NCBI GenBank assembly: GCA_964634605.1
Contig: CAZWLJ010000024.1
Span: 1-46,098, forward strand
Reading direction: 5' to 3'
DNA: 46,098 nucleotides
Source of the DNA: UPXZ01 sp964634605
Lineage (GTDB): Bacteria > Bacteroidota > Bacteroidia > Bacteroidales > Paludibacteraceae
Positions 7,886 through 15,698 of the stretch are shown piece by piece. The notes beneath the pieces were generated by a model that saw only the letters and a program-made list of their open reading frames with translations, ran no database searches and was not told where the DNA came from. The number at the start of each line of letters is the position of its first letter. The first letter of the stretch is position 1. A program made the translations under genes and the position numbers.

Positions 7886-8995
7886 TTATCGGCCGGATGA
7901 GCGTGTGCTGTTACTTCTGTCAGTACCTGTCCTGGTGTTGGTGTCAGTATCTGTACTTCTGCTTCTTGTAGTTGTTTCTGCGTTTCGCATTTGCCTTTCC
8001 ACTCTTACCGGGCGTCCGATGGGTTCGCCGTAGTAGTTCGTGTCTGTTGTTCTCCTTGTAGTGGTTTGTACATCAGAACGGGTGTTGGTTCCGGTGTCAG
8101 TCCTGGGAGAAGCTGTACTGCGATCAGTTCTTGTAGTAGCAGTGCCGGTGCGCTGGGTTTCAGGTATATCAGTACGGGTTGTGCTTCTGGTTTGTTCGGT
8201 GGTAGTCCGTGTCTGCGTTCTGGTCTGGTCGGTTGTTCCGGTCTGTGTTCTTGTGCGATCTACGTCGGTCGTTCTGGTGCGGTCGGTTGTATTGCTGCGG
8301 TTAACATCGGTCGTCCTGTTACGGTCAGTTGTATTGCTACGGTTAACATCGGTCGTCCTGTTACGGTCGGCTGTATTGCTCCGGTCCACATCGGTTCGTG
8401 AAGAACGCTGTGCTGCAATTTGTCTGGTTGTTTCCTGTTGTACACGTCTGTCGGATTCGGAGTAGGTAAACCTGCGGTTGTTGCGTATGTTCCGGTCGTC
8501 CCAGCTTCTTGCGCGTTCTCTCTGATTTTCAGGCCAGTAGATAGCTCCTTTCTGATTTTCGTTGAATCCTCTTACATAAGGAATGTTGCTATAGTCGTAG
8601 TAATCGATGTAGTAGTATCTGGGATAGTGCGAATTGTAGTAATGATGATGCATCCAGGGTTGGTAAACACCTCTGTTGATGATAATAATAAAGCTGGAAT
8701 ACAAATCAAAGTTGGAATAAAACGGATTTAGATTTTGTACAAAAATCCATTGCCCGTTGTTCAGGAAGATGAAATCCCGGCTTGCCAGATCGTAATAGGC
8801 TTCTATGTCAGGAAAATAGTAATAACGTGCCCCGGCATAGTACGAAGGTGCCCATACGGGGTTGTTGTACGAATAGTCATCATAGTAGTCCTGCTGGTCG
8901 AGTGTACCGTAGTAGGTAGTACCACATCCGGTGAATGCGAATGCTGCGAACAAAATTATTGCTGCTGCGAATGATTGAAGTACTTGTTTTTTCAT
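7886..8995 (-). CDS. Tyr-rich lipoprotein with repetitive Thr/Arg/Asp tail
   Basis: This 369-residue protein has a lipoprotein signal peptide ending at Cys24 (FTGC). Residues about 28-145 are rich in Tyr, with short YYY and HHHYY runs. From about 160 the composition becomes charged, and residues 195-369 are a low-complexity tail of Thr, Arg, Asp and Ser. Residues 202-243 are three tandem 14-residue units (pattern DVxRSNTxDRxRTT), a 42-bp repeat in the DNA. No enzyme domain is recognisable. The exported N-terminal part and disordered, highly charged tail suggest an envelope or surface role, possibly binding a polymer or metal, but this is speculation. It is transcribed alone and has a strong terminator. 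Confidence 0.75.
   Translation of the reverse strand: MKKQVLQSFAAAIILFAAFAFTGCGTTYYGTLDQQDYYDDYSYNNPVWAPSYYAGARYYYFPDIEAYYDLASRDFIFLNNGQWIFVQNLNPFYSNFDLYSSFIIIINRGVYQPWMHHHYYNSHYPRYYYIDYYDYSNIPYVRGFNENQKGAIYWPENQRERARSWDDRNIRNNRRFTYSESDRRVQQETTRQIAAQRSSRTDVDRSNTADRNRTTDVNRSNTTDRNRTTDVNRSNTTDRTRTTDVDRTRTQTGTTDQTRTQTRTTTEQTRSTTRTDIPETQRTGTATTRTDRSTASPRTDTGTNTRSDVQTTTRRTTDTNYYGEPIGRPVRVERQMRNAETTTRSRSTDTDTNTRTGTDRSNSTRSSGR
8267..8392 (-). repeat. Three 42-bp tandem repeats inside the lipoprotein gene
   Basis: Three in-frame units of 42 bp encode 14 residues each. The units are nearly identical and directly adjacent. The unit length is a multiple of three, so slippage would change tail length without breaking the frame. 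Confidence 0.8.
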
Positions 8996-9156
8996 GGCTT
9001 ATGTTTTTTATTAAAAGTTTCGAAATTTATGCTCTTAAACTGTTGAATATGTTAAAACAAAATATGTGCCGAAATTTTCATCATCAAAAAAAATACCAGC
9101 AGCCACGTAATATCAATTAGTGAAATTATTACGGGCATTCCGAAGTTATCTGTTTT

Positions 9157-9813
9157 TCAAAATCCAATATGTATCAAATCGCTGATGGATGAAATCTGTA
9201 TCTGAGCAGCAAAATGACGAAGTATGCTGATATCAGTCAGCAATCTGAAAAGTGCAGCTGTAAAAATTACCCCGTAAATTCCACCGGTTATGTGTGCTGT
9301 ATGATTAATGCCTCCCGAATGTTTTTTCTGAAGGAAGATGGATAAAATCACAAATAAAATGCCGAACAAAAATGCCGGAAGCATGACGGGGATAAACATG
9401 ATGCCCATAAAACTCATCGGATTAATCAGAATATAAGCAAAAACCACTGCCGAAACCGCACCTGAAGCACCCAGCCCCCTGTAGTATTCATTGTTTTTTT
9501 CTTTAAGGTAGGTTGGCAGAATTGAAATAATTAAAGCGCTGATGTATAGAGCTATATACCACAATCCTCCTTCCTGATTGCCAAATACTGCCTTGAAGAA
9601 TTTTTCGATATAGGTTCCGAAAATATACAGGGTCAGCATGTTGAATATCAGATGTGTAAGGTCGGCATGTAATACACCGTATGAGATAAGCCGGTACCAT
9701 CCGCCCTGTTTTACTTCGCGAGGATCGAATATGAGCCTGTCAGAATACGAACTGTTATTGAACGCCAGGTAGGATATGAGGGCTGTGACTGCTATGATGA
9801 CGATGGTGAGCAT
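9157..9813 (-). CDS. Rhomboid-family intramembrane serine protease
   Basis: Rhomboids cut single-pass membrane proteins inside the lipid bilayer with a Ser-His dyad. The 218-residue protein has about six transmembrane helices. The signatures are present: HADLTHLIFNM near residues 49-59, the nucleophile motif GASG with Ser117, and the His motif AHITGG with His174. The length is that of a bare six-helix rhomboid, with no extra cytosolic domain. It is on the same strand as the neighbouring MFS gene but 93 bases apart; a shared transcript is possible, but nothing indicates a functional link. Its substrate cannot be deduced. Confidence 0.9.
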   Translation of the reverse strand: MLTIVIIAVTALISYLAFNNSSYSDRLIFDPREVKQGGWYRLISYGVLHADLTHLIFNMLTLYIFGTYIEKFFKAVFGNQEGGLWYIALYISALIISILPTYLKEKNNEYYRGLGASGAVSAVVFAYILINPMSFMGIMFIPVMLPAFLFGILFVILSIFLQKKHSGGINHTAHITGGIYGVIFTAALFRLLTDISILRHFAAQIQISSISDLIHIGF

Positions 9814-9906
9814 GTTGACGAATTATTATTATTAAAAAAATCAGAATTATATGTATTTAATATGACTGAGAGATAATTTCCCTGCAGATTCGAAATACGA
9901 ATCCGG

Positions 9907-11286
9907 TCATTCACGTTTCAGGTTTCCTCTTACGAGCGAAAAATAGATTCCAGCCAGACTTACGAGTGAAAAAGTGATAAATCCCCATCGCATTGCTGTA
10001 AGAAACACCGGGGCTGAAACCTGTTCGATTGCCTTTCCGCTGAAAAGTCCGGCAAAAAGGAGTGTTACGACAGTCATACTTATTATCTGTCCGAGTACCC
10101 GCATGGAAGCAGCCGTACCAGAAGCCTGACCGTATTGTGTCCTGTTTACTGAACTCATTATCAGATTCATATTGGGTGAGGAGAAAAGCGCAAAACCGAT
10201 TCCGATCCAGATGAGTATCGAAATGATAATCCAGTGAGGTGTAGATTGGTTCAGAAAAGCCAGAAAAGCTAATCCCGCTGAACACATAGCCATACCCGAA
10301 GTGGCAAAATACCGGGGTTGATGCTGGTCAGAAAGTTTGCCCACCAATGGCGAAAACAAAGTCATCATTATCGGTTGGGCGATCAGAATAAGCCCTGCCT
10401 GCTGAGGGGTAAGATGCTGGATTTTCTGCAGATAAAGACTCAGAAAGAAAACGATGGCGGATGTTGATCCGTAGTTAATCAAAGCAGCCATGTTGGAAAA
10501 GGCAAACATCCGGTTCTTAGTAAAAAGTCCGGTGTCAATAACAGGATTTTCGGCTTTACTTTCAATTTTCCAGAATATTACCAGTGCTGACACTCCTGCC
10601 ACCATTAACAGCCAGCCCGATACAGACGGGATAACGGATGAACCATAAACGAGGAAAACCAACCCGATCATAAAAAAGAGGATGCCCTTAAAACTCATTT
10701 TACGGTGAGTTCCCGCTTCCTGTTCATCATTGCCCAGATAAAGAAATGAAACGATCGCAGAAATGAGTCCCAGCAAAGTTGCCGCAAAGAAAATGGATTG
10801 CCAGCCAACCTGCTGAGTGAGTACACCTCCCACAAACGGACCGAACGAAAGACCGAGATACACCGAAGAAACTGAAATACCCAGTACGCTCCCGCGGTTT
10901 TGAGGAGGAAAATTCCCTACCAGAATGGCCTGTCCTGTTGTGTTGGTAAATGCAGCTCCAATTCCTTGCAGGTAGCGTGCAGCAATGAGCCAGCCTCCTG
11001 AAGGTGCCAGCCCGCATAAGAGGGAGGATAAGGTGAAAATTATCAGACCGGCTTTGTAGAGTCTTACTACACCCGAAATATCGCTCCAGCGTCCTGCAGG
11101 AAGCAGAAACATGGCTGTAGCCAGCAGGAATGAGGTGACAACCCAGCTAAGCATAACAGCGCTCAGCCCGAAAGACTTTTCGATGGAAGGCAGGGCAATG
11201 TTGATGGATGAGATAAGAAATGTACCCATAAACGAAGTTATGGATACTACTGCCAGCGTCGAGATTTGCTTTTTAGTCCAGTTCAT
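9907..11286 (-). CDS. MFS transporter, DHA2-like drug:H+ antiporter
   Basis: The 459-residue protein is almost entirely hydrophobic, with 12-14 predicted membrane helices. Conserved major facilitator motifs are visible: GRWSDISG (motif A) after the second helix, ARYLQGIGAAF (motif B) and LGLSFGPFVGGVL (motif C, found in drug antiporters). The N-terminal part, starting with a short basic end and ALPSIEKSFGLS, is typical of the EmrB/QacA branch. It probably exports drugs or other toxic small molecules across the inner membrane using the proton gradient. No periplasmic adaptor or outer-membrane factor lies nearby. The substrate is unknown. Confidence 0.87.
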   Translation of the reverse strand: MNWTKKQISTLAVVSITSFMGTFLISSINIALPSIEKSFGLSAVMLSWVVTSFLLATAMFLLPAGRWSDISGVVRLYKAGLIIFTLSSLLCGLAPSGGWLIAARYLQGIGAAFTNTTGQAILVGNFPPQNRGSVLGISVSSVYLGLSFGPFVGGVLTQQVGWQSIFFAATLLGLISAIVSFLYLGNDEQEAGTHRKMSFKGILFFMIGLVFLVYGSSVIPSVSGWLLMVAGVSALVIFWKIESKAENPVIDTGLFTKNRMFAFSNMAALINYGSTSAIVFFLSLYLQKIQHLTPQQAGLILIAQPIMMTLFSPLVGKLSDQHQPRYFATSGMAMCSAGLAFLAFLNQSTPHWIIISILIWIGIGFALFSSPNMNLIMSSVNRTQYGQASGTAASMRVLGQIISMTVVTLLFAGLFSGKAIEQVSAPVFLTAMRWGFITFSLVSLAGIYFSLVRGNLKRE

Positions 11287-11393
11287 TGATTGAGAGCTGT
11301 GTTTTTTGTTTGATAGAAAAAAGCAAAAAAATTAAATGAAAACCGGCAAAACAGGATCATATCTGATGCTGTACCAAAAAACAAGCTGAAAAC

Positions 11394-11435
11394 AAAGATT
11401 TGCTTAAGTCTGGAAAACAAACTTAAGCAATCTTT
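11394..11435 (-). terminator. Terminator of the VTC/DUF4956/DUF2490/Cthe_2159 operon
   Basis: Arms 11394-11409 and 11421-11435 pair over 15 bp with one bulged base, with an 11-base loop. On the minus strand the hairpin starts directly after the stop codon of the last operon gene and is followed by GTTTTCAGCTTGTTTTTT. Confidence 0.75.
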
Positions 11436-11436
11436 C

Positions 11437-12945
11437 TCAGAAATTAACCAGGGTTACTTTTTCAGAAACGGAGAAAGTGCTTCTTTTTGTTCCTGCTGTG
11501 TAGCTGCCACCGGTAGAAAAACCATTCACTGTCGTTCCTCCCGAATAACTTCCACCGGTAAATACCGAATAAGTACTACCGGTTTTTAATGACGGAGAAG
11601 AAAAATGCAGGTAAAACGAGCTTTTGATGGGTTTGAAGGTCACGAGCGAATTACCCGCTGCATCCTGTATGTTTATCAGATTGGTTCCTAAGGTGGCAGA
11701 TGTTATTTTCAGACTGTTCTGGGTGGATGCACTGCCCGGGTTTTTCACAAGAGCGCCTGCATTCGGTCCGCTTGCCACATAGATTCCATTCGTAACAATA
11801 AATTCTCCGAGGCAGGTTGCAGCCACCTTTGAATTATCGTACGGACCCTGGACTACAGTTGTGCCTCCGTTGATATGTATATTGCCATCGCTAACAAGTC
11901 CGTAGCTCAATGAATTGACGTACAGGCTGCCTCCCGAAACTATAAGCTCACAGTCGTCAGGCTGCGTGGTGGCTGTTTCATGGGTTGCATTGATGGCAAT
12001 TTTATTGGTAGTGACTTGTGTTGTACCTCCCGAAATAGTGATGAAGGGACTTTTTATTCCCTGTTTTGAGTTTTTCATTACCGTAACATCGCCTCCTGAA
12101 ATATGAACCAGCGAATCGCTCCGCAGTCCCTGGCTTTCGTATGCCGTTAGTTTTATTTGTCCTTTTTCGATGAGGATTCGTTTTGTGGTATTTATCCCGT
12201 CGCCCATGGCTGATGAGAGGGTGAGATTGCCACCGTCAATTTTCACATAGCCCCGTCCGCCTATTTCAGTATTATCCGATTTCAAAGCGTGTCCGGTAGT
12301 CACTAATACATTTATATTGCCATCGTGAATAGTCACGAAATCTTTTCCCCGTATGCCGTCGTCAAGTGCCTGGATATTGAAGTTGCCTTCATGGATAATT
12401 ACTTCGTCGTCGCTTGAAATGGCATCGTTGTGGTTTCCATTCACATTTAAAGTTCCCTGACCGGTGAAAGCCAGGAAACCATTACTGAAAATGGTTGTCT
12501 GCGGCTCATCAGTATTCGTGTATACCGCTGCGTCTGATATTGTATTGACCGTACCCGCTTTAAGAAAAACAATGACTTTGGATGCAGCCTGGATAAAGAA
12601 AGGCGAAGTTGTAGCGCTGGCCATGGTTACACCATCGAGCATGATTTTTAGTTTTGCTTTGGGAGCATTCACTACCAGCTGTCCGTCGGTGAGGTTTCCC
12701 TTCACAATATAAAAACCACCTGATGTAATGGTTGCAGTATTTCCGCTGATGGTCACATCAGCCGATGCCGACGTGATTGTGTTTTGGTTGAAAACGATGG
12801 TTTTCACATTGCTGTCGTCCCACTCGTAATCTGTTGCAGTCTCGCCTTTGATAGTCTCTTTTCCGATTACGTTTTCAGGATCGCAGCCCGTAATGATGAC
12901 AGCCAAAACGGTCAATGCGAGAAGATGTTTGAGTAATTTGCCCAT
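11437..12945 (-). CDS. Cthe_2159-type carbohydrate-binding beta-helix lipoprotein
   Basis: The 502-residue protein starts with a lipoprotein signal (ITGC, Cys at about 21). The rest is made of short beta-helix turns such as ISGGDVTV, IHGGTTVV-like, HDGNINVL and DGGNLTLSSA. This pattern, with GDGIN/DGIRG/QGIKS turns, matches the family named after Clostridium thermocellum Cthe_2159, a right-handed beta-helix that binds acidic polysaccharide and cellulose. The last about 80 residues are Ser/Thr/Gly-rich. It is the last gene of a four-gene operon, 7 bases after the DUF2490 gene. As a lipoprotein it is probably at the outer membrane, where it could hold or present a polymer made or moved by the other three proteins. 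The family call is good; the ligand is unknown. Confidence 0.78.
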   Translation of the reverse strand: MGKLLKHLLALTVLAVIITGCDPENVIGKETIKGETATDYEWDDSNVKTIVFNQNTITSASADVTISGNTATITSGGFYIVKGNLTDGQLVVNAPKAKLKIMLDGVTMASATTSPFFIQAASKVIVFLKAGTVNTISDAAVYTNTDEPQTTIFSNGFLAFTGQGTLNVNGNHNDAISSDDEVIIHEGNFNIQALDDGIRGKDFVTIHDGNINVLVTTGHALKSDNTEIGGRGYVKIDGGNLTLSSAMGDGINTTKRILIEKGQIKLTAYESQGLRSDSLVHISGGDVTVMKNSKQGIKSPFITISGGTTQVTTNKIAINATHETATTQPDDCELIVSGGSLYVNSLSYGLVSDGNIHINGGTTVVQGPYDNSKVAATCLGEFIVTNGIYVASGPNAGALVKNPGSASTQNSLKITSATLGTNLINIQDAAGNSLVTFKPIKSSFYLHFSSPSLKTGSTYSVFTGGSYSGGTTVNGFSTGGSYTAGTKRSTFSVSEKVTLVNF

Positions 12946-12952
12946 AATCAGT

Positions 12953-13657
12953 CTATTTTAATGTGTGGGAGTATTTGATGTCCAGTATATACTTTCCGGA
13001 ATAATCTGCCACGTCTGCACCCAGTTCGTTGTTATAAATTCCGGATAGTTTTACAGAGTTGTGCTTGTTGATTTTGTATTTGAAAAAAAGCGAATAGCGC
13101 ACTTTATCAAAATCATTTCCATCGGGGTCATTGAGTTCAAAATAACTTTCGAGCTCCAGCCCTGGTGTTAATCTGGATTTTGGTACGTCGAATTCAGCCT
13201 TAACAGAATTTTTCCACATCAGGGCAGGATTGATTTTGTAGGAGTCTGTGTTCCCGTAATCATCAATGCGCTTGCTGGCGTTTTTTGATGTCAGTTGAAG
13301 CCCTTCCGACAGTGAGAAATCAAAATTACCCCATTTTTGCTTACCAGTGATGCCTGCATTCAGTCTGTTTCTGAACTGATAATTGAGGTATTTCTGATCC
13401 AGCACGTTCATGAATGTATAGCTAAGACCGATTTGGATTGGTTTTGCAATTTTATATTCAGCATCCAGACCAATACTCCAGCGGTTGATAAGCCGGAGGT
13501 AGTGTATTGTACGTATTTCTGTATCGGCTTCAAAATTCCATTTACCAACTTTTTTCTCTATACCGATACTTGTCCATGTTCCGTATTGTTGTTGTGCGAT
13601 TGCTTTCTGACCTGTCAGAATAACAAGGAGCAAAAGGATATAGAATGTTTTTTTCAT
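12953..13657 (-). CDS. DUF2490-family outer-membrane beta-barrel protein
   Basis: A cleavable signal peptide (about 1-21, ending AIAQ) is followed by 213 residues of alternating polar/hydrophobic strands: WTSIGIEKKVGKWNFEADTEIR, IQIGLSYTF, YSLFFKYKINKHNSVKLSGIYN and a final ILDIKYSHTLK. This is the DUF2490 pattern, probably a 10-12 strand outer-membrane barrel. Its start codon overlaps the stop of the DUF4956 gene by one base (TGATG), so the two are likely coupled in translation. Within the operon it would give an outer-membrane component. Whether it is a channel or an anchor is not known. Confidence 0.78.
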   Translation of the reverse strand: MKKTFYILLLLVILTGQKAIAQQQYGTWTSIGIEKKVGKWNFEADTEIRTIHYLRLINRWSIGLDAEYKIAKPIQIGLSYTFMNVLDQKYLNYQFRNRLNAGITGKQKWGNFDFSLSEGLQLTSKNASKRIDDYGNTDSYKINPALMWKNSVKAEFDVPKSRLTPGLELESYFELNDPDGNDFDKVRYSLFFKYKINKHNSVKLSGIYNNELGADVADYSGKYILDIKYSHTLK

Positions 13658-14436
13658 CAGTTGTAATAATAAATGGTTATGGTTGCACTGTCACGGAGGT
13701 ATGAAATGTCTTCAATGGATACCCGGTGAATGTTGAGTCCGGTGCGCGATTTCAGTTCATCGATCAGTTCTTGTTGTTTGGAGGAGTGAACCAGGTCGAT
13801 GTTATCAAAAAATATGATTTTGGTGGCCTCGCGTTTGATAAAGAATCTGGTATCCAGGAAGAAAAGCATAACATAAAGCACTCCATAGATAATAAGTAAG
13901 TCATGAATCTGAAGGCGCACTCCGCTGATCAAACCCAATGCTATGAAGATGAACAGATATGTCATGTCCTTGATGCTGATACCTGCAGTACGATAGCGGA
14001 GCATGGTAAATACGGCAAAAAGACCGAATGCAGCTCCCATCGATATTTTAATCTGGTTAAGAAGAGATATGAGCAGAAAAATGGACACGTTGAACATCAC
14101 GAAAGTGAAAACCGTATCCAGTTTTCGGTAGTTTGGATAATATATCGTTCTGATGATAAGAAAAACCATGAGTAAGTTCAGAATCAGACTCAGAAAAAAG
14201 GTCATACCAAGTTCAACTTCCTCTTTTTTGGGTGGTTTGATCACAGCTTTGAATTCGGCTCTCAGTACGCTGTCAGGGCTGAGGGAAGCTCTCGGTTGTT
14301 CGTCAAGCATTTGTCCGGTCTCTTCCATCATCATTAATTCATCCTGAGCCGGAAGTTGAGAAAAAGGAAAAATTACCAGAAAGGTAAGAAGTACAATTAC
14401 CTTAATTGAGCGGCGTGTCACAAATTTTTTTAACAT
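13657..14436 (-). CDS. DUF4956 polytopic membrane protein
   Basis: From the chosen ATG the protein has 259 residues. It has an N-terminal signal-like helix (about 11-28), an acidic extracytoplasmic linker, and then about five transmembrane helices. The hallmark of DUF4956 is present between helices: AAFGLFAVFTMLRYRT. A soluble C-terminal domain of about 65 residues (TKIIFFDNIDLV to ITIYYYN) has a ferredoxin-like strand pattern. An in-frame Met exists 15 codons upstream, but the ATG at 14436 sits directly before the signal-like helix. The gene overlaps the upstream VTC gene by 35 bases and the downstream DUF2490 gene by one. In many genomes DUF4956 sits next to VTC-domain genes, so it may be the membrane partner of that enzyme. 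Its biochemical role is unknown. Confidence 0.82.
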   Translation of the reverse strand: MLKKFVTRRSIKVIVLLTFLVIFPFSQLPAQDELMMMEETGQMLDEQPRASLSPDSVLRAEFKAVIKPPKKEEVELGMTFFLSLILNLLMVFLIIRTIYYPNYRKLDTVFTFVMFNVSIFLLISLLNQIKISMGAAFGLFAVFTMLRYRTAGISIKDMTYLFIFIALGLISGVRLQIHDLLIIYGVLYVMLFFLDTRFFIKREATKIIFFDNIDLVHSSKQQELIDELKSRTGLNIHRVSIEDISYLRDSATITIYYYN

Positions 14437-15193
14437 AACGTATTTGATTTTTAAAGTTATTTCTTTTAATTCCATCCACAAAACTTGCTATCCCGAAACA
14501 GTATTTGCTCAGCGAAACACGGTGCAGGTGCTGCTGATGCAGGATTTCAATTAATCTTGATTTGGTGGATTTATTTTGTTTTACTTCCAGGATTACCAGG
14601 TCGGGGTATTCGTGCTGAGCGTCATTGATCAGGTAACTCATGTCGAAGTCAATCGTGATGCGTTCAGTCATTTCCCTGTTAGTCAGTGTGATTCGTTTGT
14701 ACTTAACCTGAATGCTTCTTTTGAGATTTTCAGATGAAATATGTGATTTTGTTTTCAGAAATTCGGCACATTCATCCGAAATGAATTCTTCAGGTTGTGC
14801 AATTTTAATACGGCTCTTGATTGTACGGCCTTTATTTGATTTGAATTTTATTTCAAAAAAATGCAAATCTGAGTCCACATAGCTTCTGGTTCTTACTTTG
14901 AAACGGTTCAGCCGTTTGTTGTGATGATCAAGATAAAAACTGTAGTCTGCTGTGTCGAAGTAATAGGTGTTGTAGTCGGCATATCGCTGTTCGTTGATAA
15001 CCAGCGAACGGTAGTCATCTTTGGCAAGGAGCAGTATATCAGACAGCAGATCCCGATGGAAAACAAATTTTACATCTGTACGGTTGAGAAGTGTTACTTT
15101 TCCCATCTCAGGTAAAGTAATGGAATCGAAATCTTCAATGATTTGTAAGAAATTAGTCAATGGTGTTACAAAAGTATTAGCTGGATATTTCAT
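14402..15193 (-). CDS. VTC-type polyphosphate polymerase domain protein
   Basis: The 263-residue protein is a triphosphate tunnel enzyme of the VTC type. Vtc4 of yeast makes polyphosphate from ATP in such a tunnel. Lined up with it are Lys42 (RTDVKF), Arg101 and Arg103 (KVRTRSY), Glu114/Lys116/Lys118 (FEIKFK), Tyr165 and Arg167 (VKYKRITL), Arg178/Asp182 (ERITIDFD), Glu203/Lys205 (ILEVKQ) and Ser229-Lys230 (LSKYCFG). The SK-x3-G end favours VTC over CYTH/thiamine triphosphatase. There is no SPX domain and no transmembrane part; the DUF4956 protein next door may supply the membrane. It is the first gene of the operon. Synthesis of polyphosphate is inferred from residues, and another nucleotide-dependent polymer reaction cannot be excluded. 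Confidence 0.83.
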   Translation of the reverse strand: MKYPANTFVTPLTNFLQIIEDFDSITLPEMGKVTLLNRTDVKFVFHRDLLSDILLLAKDDYRSLVINEQRYADYNTYYFDTADYSFYLDHHNKRLNRFKVRTRSYVDSDLHFFEIKFKSNKGRTIKSRIKIAQPEEFISDECAEFLKTKSHISSENLKRSIQVKYKRITLTNREMTERITIDFDMSYLINDAQHEYPDLVILEVKQNKSTKSRLIEILHQQHLHRVSLSKYCFGIASFVDGIKRNNFKNQIRYVKKICDTPLN

Positions 15194-15201
15194 TTAGGTT
15201 A

Positions 15202-15209
15202 CAAAAATA
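15202..15209 (-). promoter_or_regulatory. Candidate -7 box of the VTC operon
   Basis: On the minus strand this reads TATTTTTG, a match to TAnnTTTG. It ends only 8 bases before the ATG at 15193, so the mRNA would be almost leaderless. No -33 element is visible at the right distance, so the call is tentative. Confidence 0.35.
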
Positions 15210-15525
15210 AGATAAATTTTCCATATATGAAGTACAATATGCCTGTTTGAAATTATTTTATCCTTTTTTGGTTTAAAAATGTACTTTTCATCCGGTAAAA
15301 TAATATCCGTCTGAAAAATGGCAGCAAAGATATTCAGTAACAAAGTTTAAACTCTGCCCGGAAATCAGCCGGTTTCGGTTCAGCTGACAGAGAGCAGAAG
15401 AAATCATCATATCTGCCTGAATATGAGTTGAAAATATGTTTTTTTAAGATAGCCTTAAATGTTTTTTCTTTAACAAATGTTTCTTTTTCCAAATTGTTAA
15501 AAACCTAAATTACGTTTCTTTTGTT

Positions 15526-15533
15526 TATATTTG
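15526..15533 (+). promoter_or_regulatory. -7 box of pepD
   Basis: TATATTTG matches the Bacteroidota -7 consensus exactly. The expected -33 element is not clear. The start would lie near 15540, leaving a long leader before the pepD ATG at 15699. Confidence 0.45.
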
Positions 15534-15698
15534 TAGCCCCGGCTATGAAGAGCTGGTTTGATATGAAAATATATCTGTCAGATAAAGGTGATCAGATACA
15601 AAATCCGTAAGAAGGAGATTGCTCCTGCGGAGGCATTTCTGATACCGGAATTTCAAGCCATACACGTGTAAAAAATTATTAACAAACTGGATAAATAT

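Larger units (their letters stand above)
15194..15698. promoter_or_regulatory. Divergent promoter region between the VTC operon and pepD
   Basis: No convincing gene lies in these 505 bases. A minus-strand TATTTTTG (15202-15209) sits directly before the VTC start and would give a nearly leaderless mRNA. A plus-strand TATATTTG (15526-15533) would start the pepD transcript near 15540. The resulting leader of about 160 bases includes a 21-codon reading frame (15545-15610) and a small hairpin (AGGAG/CTCCT, 15613-15626). The middle, 15210-15500, is A+T-rich and without visible structure. Confidence 0.5.

Noticed and set aside
8267..8392. Tandem repeats that might suggest a CRISPR array
   Set aside because: The units are directly adjacent with no unique spacers and are in frame with the lipoprotein gene.
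8040..8465. A 141-codon Val/Ser/Leu-rich plus-strand frame
   Set aside because: It is the antisense of the low-complexity tail of the lipoprotein gene.
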